Counted from the stretch's first letter, positions 16,632-25,213 are shown. The stretch: DNA of 64,000 nt from an uncultured Desulfobacter sp. (GCF_963677125.1 NZ_OY781882.1:2984501-3048500); one strand, 5' to 3'. Made by a program: numbers and translations. The notes: generated by a model from the sequence alone, not told the origin.

Positions 16632-18505
16632 GGTGAGTAGCCCGGGGGAATCTCACCCCCAGGCCCTCTCAGAACCGGACGTGAACGTCTCCGCTCATCC
16701 GGCTCCCATCATCCAACCGACGGCAAGATCCCCATCCGCCAGTGAGAAAACAAGCCTGGCTGACGGCGGGCGATCCGCCCCAGCCAGTGTTCTGCACGGC
16801 GTCGATGACGAGCCAGCCTTTTGTATTTCCTCCGTGCCCAATTGACCAGGGCACGATTCATGTGTTTGAGGACAGGATACAATGCCGACTTGTAAAAGCG
16901 ACCATAATAATTGATCCATCCGCGGATCACCGGATTAAACATTCGAGAGATGTCATCAATCGACTTGTCCGGTTTCAGATGAATCCGCCAGTTACGTATC
17001 TTGTTGCGCATTGCTTTTACAGCTTTATTACTGACACCGGGTGTGAAGTTGATGAAAAACTTACCATATCGATTCTTTGACCGCCTCGGGCGGAAAGTAT
17101 ACCCAAGGAAATCAAACTTGATTTCCTGATGTTCCATTCTTCGGTCATCGTCTTTACAATAAACAATTTTCGTTTTATCCGGATGCAGCTCAAGGCCACA
17201 TTCATTGAAACGCTCATGCAACTGTTTCAGTAAGTCTTCTGCTTCTTCCCTTGTTCGGCAATGCGTCACGGCATCGTCTGCGTAGCGAGCCCAAGGACTT
17301 TGCGGATGGTTACGCTCCATCCATTTGTCAAACACATAATGCAGAAACAGATTTGATAAAACAGGGCTGATCACACCACCTTGCGGTGTTCCGGATCGAC
17401 GCTCTGTTCTCCGTCCGTCTTCCAGTTGAAATGGTGCTGTAAGCCATCGCTTAATATACAGCAGCAACCATTTACAGTCGGTATGTGTTTTGACCGCACG
17501 CATCAGCAGATTATGATCGATATTGTCAAACAGGCCTTTGATGTCAAACTCCAGCAGCCAATTATACCGCCAGCAACGCTGGCGAGTTACCGCCACTGCA
17601 TCAATTGCGGATTTGCCAGGTCTGTATCCGTATGAGTCCGGGTGAAAATACGGTTCCACCTTGGGCTCAAAGTACATCTTGGCAACCATCTGCGCAATTC
17701 GATCTGATACGGTCGGGACCCCGAGGATTCTTGTTCCTCCGTTCTTTTTCGGTATTTCAACCACTTTGACCGGAGGGGGAAAATAGCTTCCCGATGACAT
17801 ACGATTCCAGATCTTATAAAGATTATCCTTCAGATGCTCTTCAAAGACCGATATGGATTCGTCATCGACCCCGGCTGCCCCTTTATTCGCTTTTACCTGC
17901 ATGTAGGCATCCCAGACAACATGCTTTGAAATTCCAAATGGTTTTGCTTCTTCCATTAATTCCTCCTCTGCCTTAAGCTGAGTTGATCAAAGGTTAAAAC
18001 AGGATGACACAGCCCCTTTGCTCCATTCCCATTACAGAAACTTCAACGCTCTTACGGGCTGTTCCGCCCCTATACGCCGCATCGGTACTCGCACCCTTGT
18101 GGTTCTGCCACTTGGGTTCCTCCCTTGGCATCGGCGTCGTAGGTTCCCACGTTCCGCACAAAAGCCTGTACCATGTTCACGCCGCCTTCATGCCGGCCAC
18201 CACCTGGACAGTAAGCAGGTCTCCTCCAGGCTTATCCCAGGTTAACGACTCCCCCCTGGTTTTGATGACATCCCTACGCTTTCGACACTTTATCAGCGAT
18301 TCACTGGTGTTCGTCTCCATGGTACTTACCTGACGAAGTCTTGCCTCGCCTTTTCCTTAACGCTCACCACCATGGCTTTTGACCACAGCAGCTTAAGGTG
18401 GTTTGGAGCCTCCGCCTGCACAGCGGCTCCGAGGGGCCTACCCTCATCTCTTGTGCAGCATGGCTGATCAGTGGATCTTTACACTGAGTAGCCTTCGTGG
18501 CGCAC
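16632..18505 (-). mobile_element. Group II intron B, nested in the maturase gene of intron A
   Basis: It begins GTGCGCCACGAAGG at 18505 and ends GGGCTACTCACC at 16632; length is 1,874 bp. The insertion is at the codon after the catalytic YADD motif of the host maturase. Exact removal restores the reading frame (GAC TTT ATG ATC). Domain V is visible at about 16665-16700 (GAGCCGGATGAGCGG and CACGTCCGGTTCTGAG). It shares termini and general sequence with intron C. Confidence 0.85.
16709..17956 (-). CDS. ltrA: Group II intron reverse transcriptase/maturase (intron B)
   Basis: 415 residues with the same block order as the intron C enzyme: NRMSSGSYFPPPV, RILGVPTVSDR, SYGYRPGKSA, TPQGGVISPVL and the catalytic RYADDAVTH. 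A maturase X segment is present (GWINYYGRFY). It stops slightly early. The expected last 15 or so residues (ending MSGDVHVRF) are present in another frame, so the extreme C-terminus is altered by a small shift, probably without loss of the catalytic domains. It is expected to act on intron B and possibly on C. Confidence 0.9.
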   Translation of the reverse strand: MEEAKPFGISKHVVWDAYMQVKANKGAAGVDDESISVFEEHLKDNLYKIWNRMSSGSYFPPPVKVVEIPKKNGGTRILGVPTVSDRIAQMVAKMYFEPKVEPYFHPDSYGYRPGKSAIDAVAVTRQRCWRYNWLLEFDIKGLFDNIDHNLLMRAVKTHTDCKWLLLYIKRWLTAPFQLEDGRRTERRSGTPQGGVISPVLSNLFLHYVFDKWMERNHPQSPWARYADDAVTHCRTREEAEDLLKQLHERFNECGLELHPDKTKIVYCKDDDRRMEHQEIKFDFLGYTFRPRRSKNRYGKFFINFTPGVSNKAVKAMRNKIRNWRIHLKPDKSIDDISRMFNPVIRGWINYYGRFYKSALYPVLKHMNRALVNWARRKYKRLARHRRRAEHWLGRIARRQPGLFSHWRMGILPSVG

Positions 18506-19787
18506 AGTCATCGGCATAACGGACATATCGGTGTCCTCGTTTCTCAAGTTCCTTATCCAACTCATCAAGAACGATGTTGGACAGTAGAGGCGAGAGCGGG
18601 CCTCCCTGTGGAGTTCCTTCTTCCGTGGGAACCGTAACGCCTGAGATCATCACACCGGATCTTAGATATTGCCGTATCACCTTTAATACGCGCTTATCCT
18701 TGATTCTTCCGGCGAGTCTACTCATCAGGCGATCGTGCGAAACTCGGTCAAAAAAAATTGGACAGGTCCATATCTACGACATACGTATAACCTTCAACCA
18801 TGTACCTTTTGCCCTGTATCACCGCATCGTGTGCGGATCTACCAGGTCTGAATCCATAGCTGCATTCAGAGAAAAATGGTTCCCATACCTGTTCCAGGAT
18901 TTGGGATATGGCCTGCTGTATAAACCGGTCAAGTACCGTGGGTATTCCAAGTAAACGGACACCGCCGCCCGGTTTGGGGATTTCTTTCCGTTTCACCGGT
19001 AGCGGTTTATGCTTACAGTTAAGCAGGTCTTGCTCAATCTCAGGCCAGTGCTTTGCCAGGTAGTTTCCGAGTTGACCGGTTTTCATACCGTCCACGCCGG
19101 GTGCACCTTTGTTCGCACAAACCTGTTTCCATGCCCGGATAATGTTGTTGCGTTCAAGGATCATCTCCATTAACCGGTCGTTGTTTCCCAGACTTTCGGC
19201 AATCTGTGACGCTGGGAACAGTTCCATCTGCTGTGGCCGTCTGTTCACAAGTACACACCTCCTATTTGTCATTATCATTTACCCGGACCATTCGGCCCAG
19301 GCACCGTTCAGGCCTTTACCGGGGTGAGTCCTCCCCGCTTTGCGGGGCTCGTTTCCACCGGCTACTATGCCTTCTGCTGACTTCTCCCATGCGGTCAGGA
19401 CCGGTTACCCGGCCCTCAGCCGTTTTGGGCACATGGGAGACCTCCCGGGGTAAACACATGCCTTTCAGTACGTGAATGCCGAGTTTACGGACATACCCTG
19501 TAATGGATAGAGGACTTTACCTTGTTGTGCAGGCTCGTCCCGGTATGTGCGCCTCATACTCGATTCCTGTACGTCATCCCGTACTTTTGTGGTGCCCTGC
19601 CTCAGCAGGACGGCTTCCTTCAGAAGTACCGTCACCGGTACCCCGTTGCCATACCACTACACCCTTCGCCTCCATCAGGCTGGGTCTAAGACTTGCCAAA
19701 TGTATTGGAATTCTATACATTTGACTCACTTTTAAGAACATGTGCCGTGCCCGGCACACACAATGGCATTCACTCAGACCAGTGTTT

Positions 19788-19805
19788 CGCTGCCGCTCCA
19801 CACCG
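19788..19805. repeat. 18-bp repeat in an imperfect palindrome, copy 1
   Basis: CGCTGCCGCTCCACACCG is identical to 22284-22301. Here it lies in the arms GACCAG/CTGGT. It is just outside the 5' boundary of intron A. Confidence 0.6.
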
Positions 19806-19840
19806 GCTGGTGATGCTGGCGTTCTGCTCAATAATCCAGC

Positions 19841-19869
19841 TTGGCAAATATATCACAATGTGATATACA
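19841..19869 (+). promoter_or_regulatory. Promoter and palindromic operator of a toxin-antitoxin operon
   Basis: A -35 box TTGGCA (19841-19846), 17-base spacer and -10 box TATACA (19864-19869). A perfect palindrome TATATCACAATGTGATATA (19849-19867) fills the spacer and is the likely binding site of the HTH antitoxin. The predicted start of transcription coincides with the toxin ATG at 19876, so the mRNA may be leaderless. Confidence 0.65.
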
Positions 19870-19875
19870 TTAATC

Positions 19876-20250
19876 ATGAAAAAGTTAACTACCAAATGGT
19901 TTAAAAAATGGAGTAAGAAGGTTAATTTATCAAACAAGGAATTGCTTGATACTATTCAAGACTTGGAGTCTGGCTTATCCACATCTGATTTGGGCGGGAA
20001 CCTATATAAAGTACGAGTAAAACGGGAACATACCGGGAAAAGCTCAGGTTTCAGGACTATAGTTGTCTTCAAATCCAAAAACATGGCTATTTTTGTGTAT
20101 GGATACGGAAAAAATGAAAAAGACAATATAGACAAAACTGAGGTCAAGTATTTAAAAAAGCTTGGGAAAGATCTGTTATCCCTCAATTCAAATGAACTCA
20201 AGTTAGCTATAAAGAAAGGGGTTTTAAACGACCTGGAGGTAACACAATGA
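19876..20250 (+). CDS. RelE/HigB-type toxin
   Basis: A 124-residue basic protein of the RelE/ParE/HigB superfamily. Positively charged helices are followed by a beta-sheet core (YKVRVKREHTGKSSGFRTIVVFK, AIFVYGYGKNEKDNI). Relatives cleave mRNA on the ribosome. It overlaps the antitoxin gene by 4 bases (ATGA), and the toxin comes first, as in higBA. Catalytic residues cannot be fixed with certainty; the Arg/Lys in the sheet are candidates. Within the island it may stabilise the segment or provide defence. Confidence 0.82.
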   Translation: MKKLTTKWFKKWSKKVNLSNKELLDTIQDLESGLSTSDLGGNLYKVRVKREHTGKSSGFRTIVVFKSKNMAIFVYGYGKNEKDNIDKTEVKYLKKLGKDLLSLNSNELKLAIKKGVLNDLEVTQ

Positions 20251-20567
20251 AAAAATCAATGAAAGACGCGATAGGAAACACAGTTCAAGACATGTTAAAC
20301 TCAGGCTTGAACACATCTTTCACGGAAAAGGAGCTGAACGCTCTTGGAGTGATCATTCCTGACATCACAATCACACCATACCAAATAAAAAAAATACGTC
20401 AAAAGACAAATTTAAGTCAGAGTGTATTCGCGAGACTTTTAAATGTCAGCCCTTCATCTGTAAGACAATGGGAGCAAGGAAAACGCAAACCTACAGGGTC
20501 AACGAAAGTCTTACTAGAGCTTCTGGATAAATCACCCCAAATTCTGAATTACAGAATTGTTTCTTAA
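20247..20567 (+). CDS. HTH antitoxin (HigA/NadS-like)
   Basis: A 106-residue protein with an XRE-type helix-turn-helix at about residues 48-95 (IKKIRQKTNLSQSVFARLLNVS and VRQWEQGKRKP). The N-terminal 45 residues probably bind the toxin. It is translated together with the preceding toxin and should repress the operon through the palindrome at 19849-19867. Confidence 0.85.
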   Translation: MKKSMKDAIGNTVQDMLNSGLNTSFTEKELNALGVIIPDITITPYQIKKIRQKTNLSQSVFARLLNVSPSSVRQWEQGKRKPTGSTKVLLELLDKSPQILNYRIVS

Positions 20568-20865
20568 ACACCGGTTTAAGCCAGCAGAACAAAAATATAC
20601 AGCTGACGGCTACTCGCCCTTTTTAATTCTCGCTTTTCCCGGTGGCCGGCACAGTATTACCGCTCCGAACCAAGTGCGGTGAACGCCGCAGCTGATATAC
20701 GTGTTATTTTTTCATGGAACAATTGATAGCTCGCTACGTCAGGGCCTAATTTATACTGGTTCGACAACGGAACAACCGCAACAACTGATCGAACGATAGG
20801 GAATAATCTATCCAGGGCGGAACCTTCCTTGCGCGTCGGCCAAAACCCCCAAAGGAGGAGCGATT
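20568..20865. other. Intergenic region with hydrolase leader
   Basis: About 300 bases. Base composition changes within it from AT-rich to GC-richer. A good ribosome site (AAAGGAGGAGCG) precedes the hydrolase ATG. No promoter or repeat could be assigned with confidence. Confidence 0.35.
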
Positions 20866-21921
20866 ATGTATCACAACGAGTATTACACACAGGAAGTGCA
20901 TGGACCGTACGAGGAATACAGCATAGGCGATTTAGTTTTGGAGGAAGGCGGCACGATAAGGAACTGCAAACTTGCCTATTCCACATTCGGTAAGTTGAAC
21001 TCGAAAAAGGATAACGCAATCCTTATCTGCACCTGGTATTCCGGCACCAGCAAGATCATGGAGGAAGTATATACAGGAAAGGGGAGGGCTTTGGATCCCG
21101 ATAAATACTTCATTGTCATTGTCAATCAGATCGGCAACGGTTTGTCCTCGTCGCCGCACAATACGCCCGACCCGGCCGGAATGGGGAGCTTCCCGCATGT
21201 GCGTATCAGCGACGATGTTCGGGCGCAGCACAAATTTCTTACCGAAAAATTCGGCATCGAAGAGTTGGCCTTGGTTACTGGCGGTTCCATGGGAGCGGAG
21301 CAAACCTGGGAGTGGGCTGTACGGTATCCTGACATAGTGAAGCGAGCCGCGCCGATTGCGGGTACGGCGAGAACTTATCCACAGGACGCCGCCTTTTCCA
21401 GGACACTAGACGAGGCAAGACGATCCGCCCCGGGTTTCAACGGGGGCTTCTATAAGGATCATGACGATATAAAAATCGGTTTGCGGCGCGAGGCGGCTCT
21501 GTGGACCGTGTTCGGTTGGTCTCCGGAGTGGTTTAAACAGGAGAAGTGGCGTACCATCGGTTTCTCGTCTCTCAAGGATTTCGAGACTAATTTCATGGAG
21601 GCCTATTTTTTGCCGATGGACCCCAACAATCTGGCCACACTCGCTTGGAAATGGCAGCGCGCCGATGTCGGCCGCGTTACTGGCAGCGACCTGTCGGCAG
21701 CCCTTGGGCGAATCAAGGCGAAGGTGTTCGTCATGCCAATCTCCACGGACCATCTGTTTCCCGTCGCCGACTGCGAGGAGGAGCAAAAACTCACTCCCAA
21801 CAGCGAACTCCGCGTAATCGAGAGCATAGCGGGCCATCTGGGGTTGTTTGGAGTTGATGGACAGCCATACCTTGATCAAATCGACAAGCACCTGAGCGAA
21901 TTGCTTGACTGGCCGGCCTGA
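20866..21921 (+). CDS. Alpha/beta hydrolase of the homoserine acetyltransferase (MetX) family
   Basis: 351 residues. The nucleophile elbow is GGSMGAEQ (Ser at about 143). The acid is in STDHLFP (about 305) and the base in AGHLG (about 331), in the order of the MetX superfamily. MetX uses acetyl-CoA to acetylate homoserine; many homologues in gene islands have other acyl-transfer or hydrolytic roles, so substrate is unknown. Codon use is GC-richer than its neighbours in the island, suggesting separate acquisition. No methionine gene lies nearby. Confidence 0.75.
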   Translation: MYHNEYYTQEVHGPYEEYSIGDLVLEEGGTIRNCKLAYSTFGKLNSKKDNAILICTWYSGTSKIMEEVYTGKGRALDPDKYFIVIVNQIGNGLSSSPHNTPDPAGMGSFPHVRISDDVRAQHKFLTEKFGIEELALVTGGSMGAEQTWEWAVRYPDIVKRAAPIAGTARTYPQDAAFSRTLDEARRSAPGFNGGFYKDHDDIKIGLRREAALWTVFGWSPEWFKQEKWRTIGFSSLKDFETNFMEAYFLPMDPNNLATLAWKWQRADVGRVTGSDLSAALGRIKAKVFVMPISTDHLFPVADCEEEQKLTPNSELRVIESIAGHLGLFGVDGQPYLDQIDKHLSELLDWPA

Positions 21922-22343
21922 AAAAGAAACAAAGACGATGGATTTAGCGCCAGATATCGTTCTGAATCCACCTTGATCTATTGTTTGTTGGTAAAATATC
22001 CGAGCTAGTGGGTTTGGTCAAAATCCCATCCTGATAGAACGCACAGGTCCAGAACAAGTGACTCTCATGGCAAGACGAAATTTTAACCGCAGGCTGATAG
22101 GATTTTCAGAAATCAAAAATATGAAAGTGTGAAAAATTTTAAGCGGAAGGGGTTTTCAGAACTGAAAAAATAGCAAATAAAGGATTAGTAGCCGTGCCGA
22201 GGCACGAGGCTCGGTGCTAATCCTTGGTTCAAGAAGCCGCGGAGCGGCTTACTTGAACAAATTTCTACACCTGACCGGTGTTACGCTGCCGCTCCACACC
22301 GTCAGGTGAAAAACACGTTGTGCCATTGTAGGAAGGTCTAATT
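21922..22343. other. Structured non-coding region upstream of the TIR gene
   Basis: The first 250 bases show nothing definite. The rest contains three adjacent hairpins, listed separately at 22181-22308. Confidence 0.5.
22181..22308. repeat. Three tandem hairpins, candidate structured RNA or recombination sites
   Basis: Hairpin 1 (22181-22224) pairs AAGGATTAG-type arms with CTAATCCTT, with an inner CCGAG/CTCGG pair. Hairpin 2 (22227-22258) pairs GTTCAAG with CTTGAAC around GCCGC/CGGC. Hairpin 3 (22269-22308) pairs CACCTGAC with GTCAGGTG, has one unpaired C, and contains the 18-bp repeat also found at 19788-19805. They lie 36 bases ahead of the TIR gene. Function unknown. Confidence 0.6.
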
Positions 22344-22877
22344 ATGGATGTATTTATAATGTGGGCGGGAGAGCGCAGTCACTCAATTGTACGTAAACTT
22401 AAAGAGTTTCTGGAATTCGTTGTACGTGGACCAAAAGATTTCATTTCTGATGACATTGAGGGAGGTCGTCTCTGGCGCGTAGCGATAGCGGGACAGTTAG
22501 AATCATCAAGCTTTGGCATTGCATGCCTCACTCCCGATAATCTACGAAGCCACTGGCTTCATTTTGAGGCTGGAGCTCTGTCAAAAGCAGTCGGGCAAGC
22601 TCATGTGATTCCATTCCTAATCGGTCCTGAAACAACAGACGTTGAGGGGCCGCTGTCAGACTTCCAGATGGTATCAAGTGATGAAGTGATCAAAAAACTG
22701 CGGTCATCCATGGATACCTGCCGGGCCGCCCAGGCTATTTTGGGAACATTTATCGGGACCACGGCCCATCGCCGCCATACCCGTACCATTAGAGAGGGGC
22801 TGAAGGCCCACATTGACGAATATATCCAACGATTATCCGAAATCCTCCCCCCAGGGAAGCAGCGTCCGGCGGCCTAG
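22344..22877 (+). CDS. Stand-alone TIR-domain protein
   Basis: A 177-residue protein whose first 130 residues match bacterial TIR domains: VFIMWAGERSHSIV at the start, then DDIEGGRLWRVAIAGQLESS and the FEAGALSK motif, whose Glu75 is the candidate NADase catalytic residue. Bacterial TIR proteins often act as NAD-degrading effectors in anti-phage systems. No adjacent sensor gene in the same operon is seen. Its last residues (PPGKQRPAA) are read from what looks like a MocR-type gene remnant, so the native C-terminus may have been replaced at a junction. Confidence 0.8.
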   Translation: MDVFIMWAGERSHSIVRKLKEFLEFVVRGPKDFISDDIEGGRLWRVAIAGQLESSSFGIACLTPDNLRSHWLHFEAGALSKAVGQAHVIPFLIGPETTDVEGPLSDFQMVSSDEVIKKLRSSMDTCRAAQAILGTFIGTTAHRRHTRTIREGLKAHIDEYIQRLSEILPPGKQRPAA

Positions 22878-23114
22878 CGGTGATTGCCTCATCTGGATCA
22901 CCCTGCCCCCCCCCATATTAAAGCGACAAAGGTGTTTGAACACTCAGCTGGTAAAGGCCTTATCGCAGCACCGGGAGATCTTTTTTCAGCAAGCCGATTC
23001 TTTAATCACTGCATCCGCTTGAATGCCGGCAGAAAGGTGACCAAGGACCGTTCTAACGCCCTTGCCGTTCTTGGGGAATCAATACAGATAGAAGGCGGTC
23101 ATTTAGAGAGATAG
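22838..23114 (+). pseudogene. Remnant of a MocR/PdxR-type aminotransferase-regulator, C-terminal end
   Basis: Two frames together resemble the C-terminus of GntR-family regulators with an aminotransferase domain. The first is RPSGDCLIWITLP (like the GGxxLWVxLP motif). The second, in the next frame, is ATKVFEHSAGKGLIAAPGDL followed by FNHCIRLNAG and ALAVLGESI. A frameshift lies near the poly-C tract at about 22905. The rest of the gene is missing. It overlaps the last codons of the TIR gene. Confidence 0.7.
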
Positions 23115-23403
23115 TTCAAAATGTCTATGCTTGAACGCTGTAACGCATGTTATTCGTGGTGTTGGTTACGTCTGTTATTCCTACCCGCAACTCAGCCAAA
23201 AAATATCCGGATAAATACCGGTCTGCTAAAAAATTTGAATTGGTAGGAATCGGCACCCCAGAGATACACGTAATATTGCTCGCCGGTTTGATGATTTAAA
23301 AAGTGTGGAAGTACAGGGAAAGTCTTGGGTGTTTATCTGCCTGGGAAATCGGTTCTGTCTAAGGAGTAGTCCTCACCCTAAACACCAAGTATTTGATCTA
23401 TGC
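23115..23403. other. Intergenic region, nothing assignable
   Basis: No intact gene, terminator or repeat was recognised. Short open stretches such as VIPTRNSAKKYPDKYR on the plus strand may be further gene debris. Confidence 0.35.
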
Positions 23404-23706
23404 TCAATGAGTGTTGGCCGGCTGAGCTATCAGGCGAACCCCAAGAGCTGCACATACTTTATTAATAGTATCAAATCGAGGTTTGGCGTTTGGTTTAAGC
23501 GCTTTGTACAAGGCTTCTCGGGTTATTCCTGTCGCTTTGGCAACTTCACTCATCCCCCGGGCTTTGGCTGCTACCCCCAGAGCGTGGGCCAATTCTGAGG
23601 CATCCCCATCTTCAATCACCATAGTGATGTAAGCCGCAATATCTTCTTCGCTTTTAAGCTGCTGTGCCATATCAAAATCCGGCAGGTCTGCAATTCGTTT
23701 TTTCAT
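23404..23706 (-). CDS. HigA-type antitoxin (addiction module antidote)
   Basis: A 100-residue protein with an N-terminal linker and an HTH at about residues 45-95 (ARGMSEVAKATGITREALYKAL). This matches the antidote family paired with Gp49/COG3657-type toxins. It starts 4 bases after the toxin gene. It should neutralise the toxin and repress the operon. Confidence 0.87.
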   Translation of the reverse strand: MKKRIADLPDFDMAQQLKSEEDIAAYITMVIEDGDASELAHALGVAAKARGMSEVAKATGITREALYKALKPNAKPRFDTINKVCAALGVRLIAQPANTH

Positions 23707-23709
23707 AAT

Positions 23710-24006
23710 TCAATCCTCCAAAGTGGTTTCCCGCTGTTTGGCCTTGGCAATATCACTTTCCTGGCTGCTCTTATCTCCCCCACCAAGCATGATGATCAAA
23801 GTGTCTCCCCGCTTAGTGTAGTACATTCTCCAGCCCGGACCAAAATGTTCCCTCATTTCAAAGACACCTTCGCCAACAACTTTCACATCGCCAAGGTTGC
23901 CACGCTGTGCTTTATCAAGACGGCGGCTTAAGCGAAGCCTTGTAATGCGGTCTTTCAAGCTGTCAAGCCATTTATCGAATTCGGGTAATGTCTTAACTAT
24001 GTACAT
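23710..24006 (-). CDS. RelE-type toxin (addiction module killer, COG3657-like)
   Basis: About 98 residues from the ATG at 24006 (MYIVKTLPEFDKWLDSL); upstream codons of the longer frame do not fit the family. The core shows RLDKAQRGNLGDVK, a GVFEMREHFGPGWRMYY segment and a C-terminal LIIMLGGGDKSSQ strand, characteristic of this family. Likely a ribosome-dependent mRNA endonuclease. Toxin-first order with the adjacent antidote is as expected. Confidence 0.87.
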   Translation of the reverse strand: MYIVKTLPEFDKWLDSLKDRITRLRLSRRLDKAQRGNLGDVKVVGEGVFEMREHFGPGWRMYYTKRGDTLIIMLGGGDKSSQESDIAKAKQRETTLED

Positions 24007-24383
24007 ATTGAATATGTAATCGTTCGAATACAGAAAGTCAAATAGAATATATAAGGCCCGATATGAATAACAGGGATAGTCCGGGGTGGGCATCCATTCC
24101 GAAAATCGAGGTGCCCTTGGACGTAGTCCTCACCTTCTGGCAGGTCTAAATTCCTGAGCCTTTCTTCTGTTATTCCTGCCTGACGCCCGGGCGGGGGATA
24201 TCCTATTAAGGCTCGCCTCAAGTTTTCTATATTTCCGGCCCATAAGAGGTGCTTGGCAGACGCTATTTATTAATATATTAAATTTATTCTTGCGTTTTTT
24301 TGTCCGGGGTGGTTAACCTCCAATAAAATTGAATGCGGGGCTTTTGAGGGCAGGCACAACATGGTGGCCGGAAATATAACGAT
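24007..24383. other. Intergenic region between toxin-antitoxin and hypothetical gene
   Basis: It contains the toxin promoter region (AT-rich around 24010-24060) and GC-rich material around 24080-24200. A minus-strand open frame there (PPPGRQAGITEERLRNLDLP) is not convincing as a gene. The 24240-24310 stretch is AT-rich. No repeat was found. Confidence 0.35.
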
Positions 24384-24707
24384 ATGTCAGCAAACAACCA
24401 AAAAGATAAAGCTTTATCACTTCTTGATTTAAATTTAGCTCAACTATCAAAACTATTTAAAGAGTGTTTTCTTGCAAATGGAAAAGGGGCTTTACTCTTA
24501 TATGCAAGTGACATTCTTGAAGGACGACATCCAACTATTCATGACTACAGAAAAAAAGATGAAATACTTGATGTTTTCGATACACCTGTTTCTCATGATA
24601 AATTAGAGGCATTGATAAATAAATATAACCCTAAAAATGAGGGCATCATTACAATGATTACAAGTTATTCAAATGCTACGTTTTTTGTTACAGTAAGACT
24701 AAAATGA
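24384..24707 (+). CDS. Small hypothetical protein, 107 residues
   Basis: Not recognised. Predicted alpha/beta protein, no signal or membrane segment; the C-terminal part ends in a beta-like MITSYSNATFFVTVRLK. AT-rich codon use. It is followed within 10 bases by an attC-like imperfect palindrome (24716-24781), an arrangement reminiscent of an integron cassette. It may be a small cargo gene. Confidence 0.5.
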   Translation: MSANNQKDKALSLLDLNLAQLSKLFKECFLANGKGALLLYASDILEGRHPTIHDYRKKDEILDVFDTPVSHDKLEALINKYNPKNEGIITMITSYSNATFFVTVRLK

Positions 24708-24715
24708 ACATTACG

Positions 24716-24781
24716 GCATAACGTTGCTATTGCAGGGGCTGGCTGTTCGCACCTCACCGTCCCTGAACAAGTCTGTTAACG
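24716..24781 (+). repeat. Possible attC-like imperfect palindrome
   Basis: A 66-base site begins GCATAAC and ends GTTAACG. The arms partly pair (TGCAGGG and CCCTGAAC). This resembles degenerate integron attC sites, but the simple-site consensus is not exact and no integrase is in the window. Treat as tentative. Confidence 0.25.
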
Positions 24782-25213
24782 AGTACACTTTATACATTCT
24801 TTTCGTTACTGATTGAAAACCTGCCAGAATCAATTTTATAGAACATACTCCTGCCTCCGATTAAATCCTGAACAAGGCGAGCATTCTGTGACCCCTCTGA
24901 ATATCAACTAATTTTCAAAGGGTTCAATCGTTCTGGTAATGCTGACCGGATTTTTTCCTTGATGCCCCCGGAAAAATACCATAAGTGCTTGGTCAACTTC
25001 ATCCGGTATATTCTTGCTTCTTTTTAATTTTTTAAACGAGAATGAAAATGAGGGATTATCCCACGTTATGTCGTGGGCCCCCTTTTGCCCGTGTTCTTGG
25101 ATTTTTTATTTTATCTTGTATGGTTTTTGAATTATAATATTTTTCGGTTGATTTTCTATCTATAGTGGGGATATTCTCCGGCCATTGACACAAAATCTAC
25201 ATAAGAGAACATT
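24782..25213. other. Intergenic region upstream of the ImmA-cyclase pair
   Basis: Contains a short hairpin CCCACG/CGTGGG at about 25058-25076 and AT-rich sequence after 25090. A TTGACA box lies at 25185-25190, but no matching -10 fits before the ATG at 25214. The operon promoter could not be fixed. Confidence 0.35.

Larger units (their letters stand above)
16063..19278 (-). pseudogene. Maturase gene of intron A, interrupted and frameshifted
   Basis: Three pieces make one maturase. Residues 1-176 lie at 19278-18748 (SYGFRPGRSAHDAV, then VVDMDLSNFF). The middle lies at 18746-18506 and ends in RYADD, and the C-terminal piece is 16631-16063. Piece 1 joins piece 2 only if one base is removed from an eight-base homopolymer at 18750-18757, giving FFDRVSHDRLMSRL. 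Piece 2 joins piece 3 by removing intron B, giving RYADDFMIFCKSHKAAERVK. With the frameshift the gene cannot make a full enzyme unless the extra base is a sequencing error. Confidence 0.88.
14113..19759 (-). mobile_element. Group II intron A, host of two nested introns
   Basis: The proposed 5' end is at 19759 (GTGTGCCGGG on the minus strand). The 3' end is at 14113, after the typical tail CTATCCCGAT. Domain V sequence (AACCGCCCTGGTACG and CCGTATGCCGGGTGGTG) lies just before 16010 and resumes after intron C as TGGGAGGGCTCC. Its maturase gene is split. Removing introns B and C leaves about 1.9 kb, a normal size for a bacterial group II intron with an open reading frame. The 5' flank contains an imperfect hairpin about 18 bases upstream of the insertion point. 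Confidence 0.8.

Noticed and set aside
14188..18505. Introns B and C as a plain tandem duplication
   Set aside because: They sit in different, exactly definable positions of the host intron and their maturases differ in sequence along their length.
25185..25213. Promoter TTGACA with a -10 next to the ImmA start codon
   Set aside because: The best -10 would touch the ATG, putting the transcript start inside the gene.
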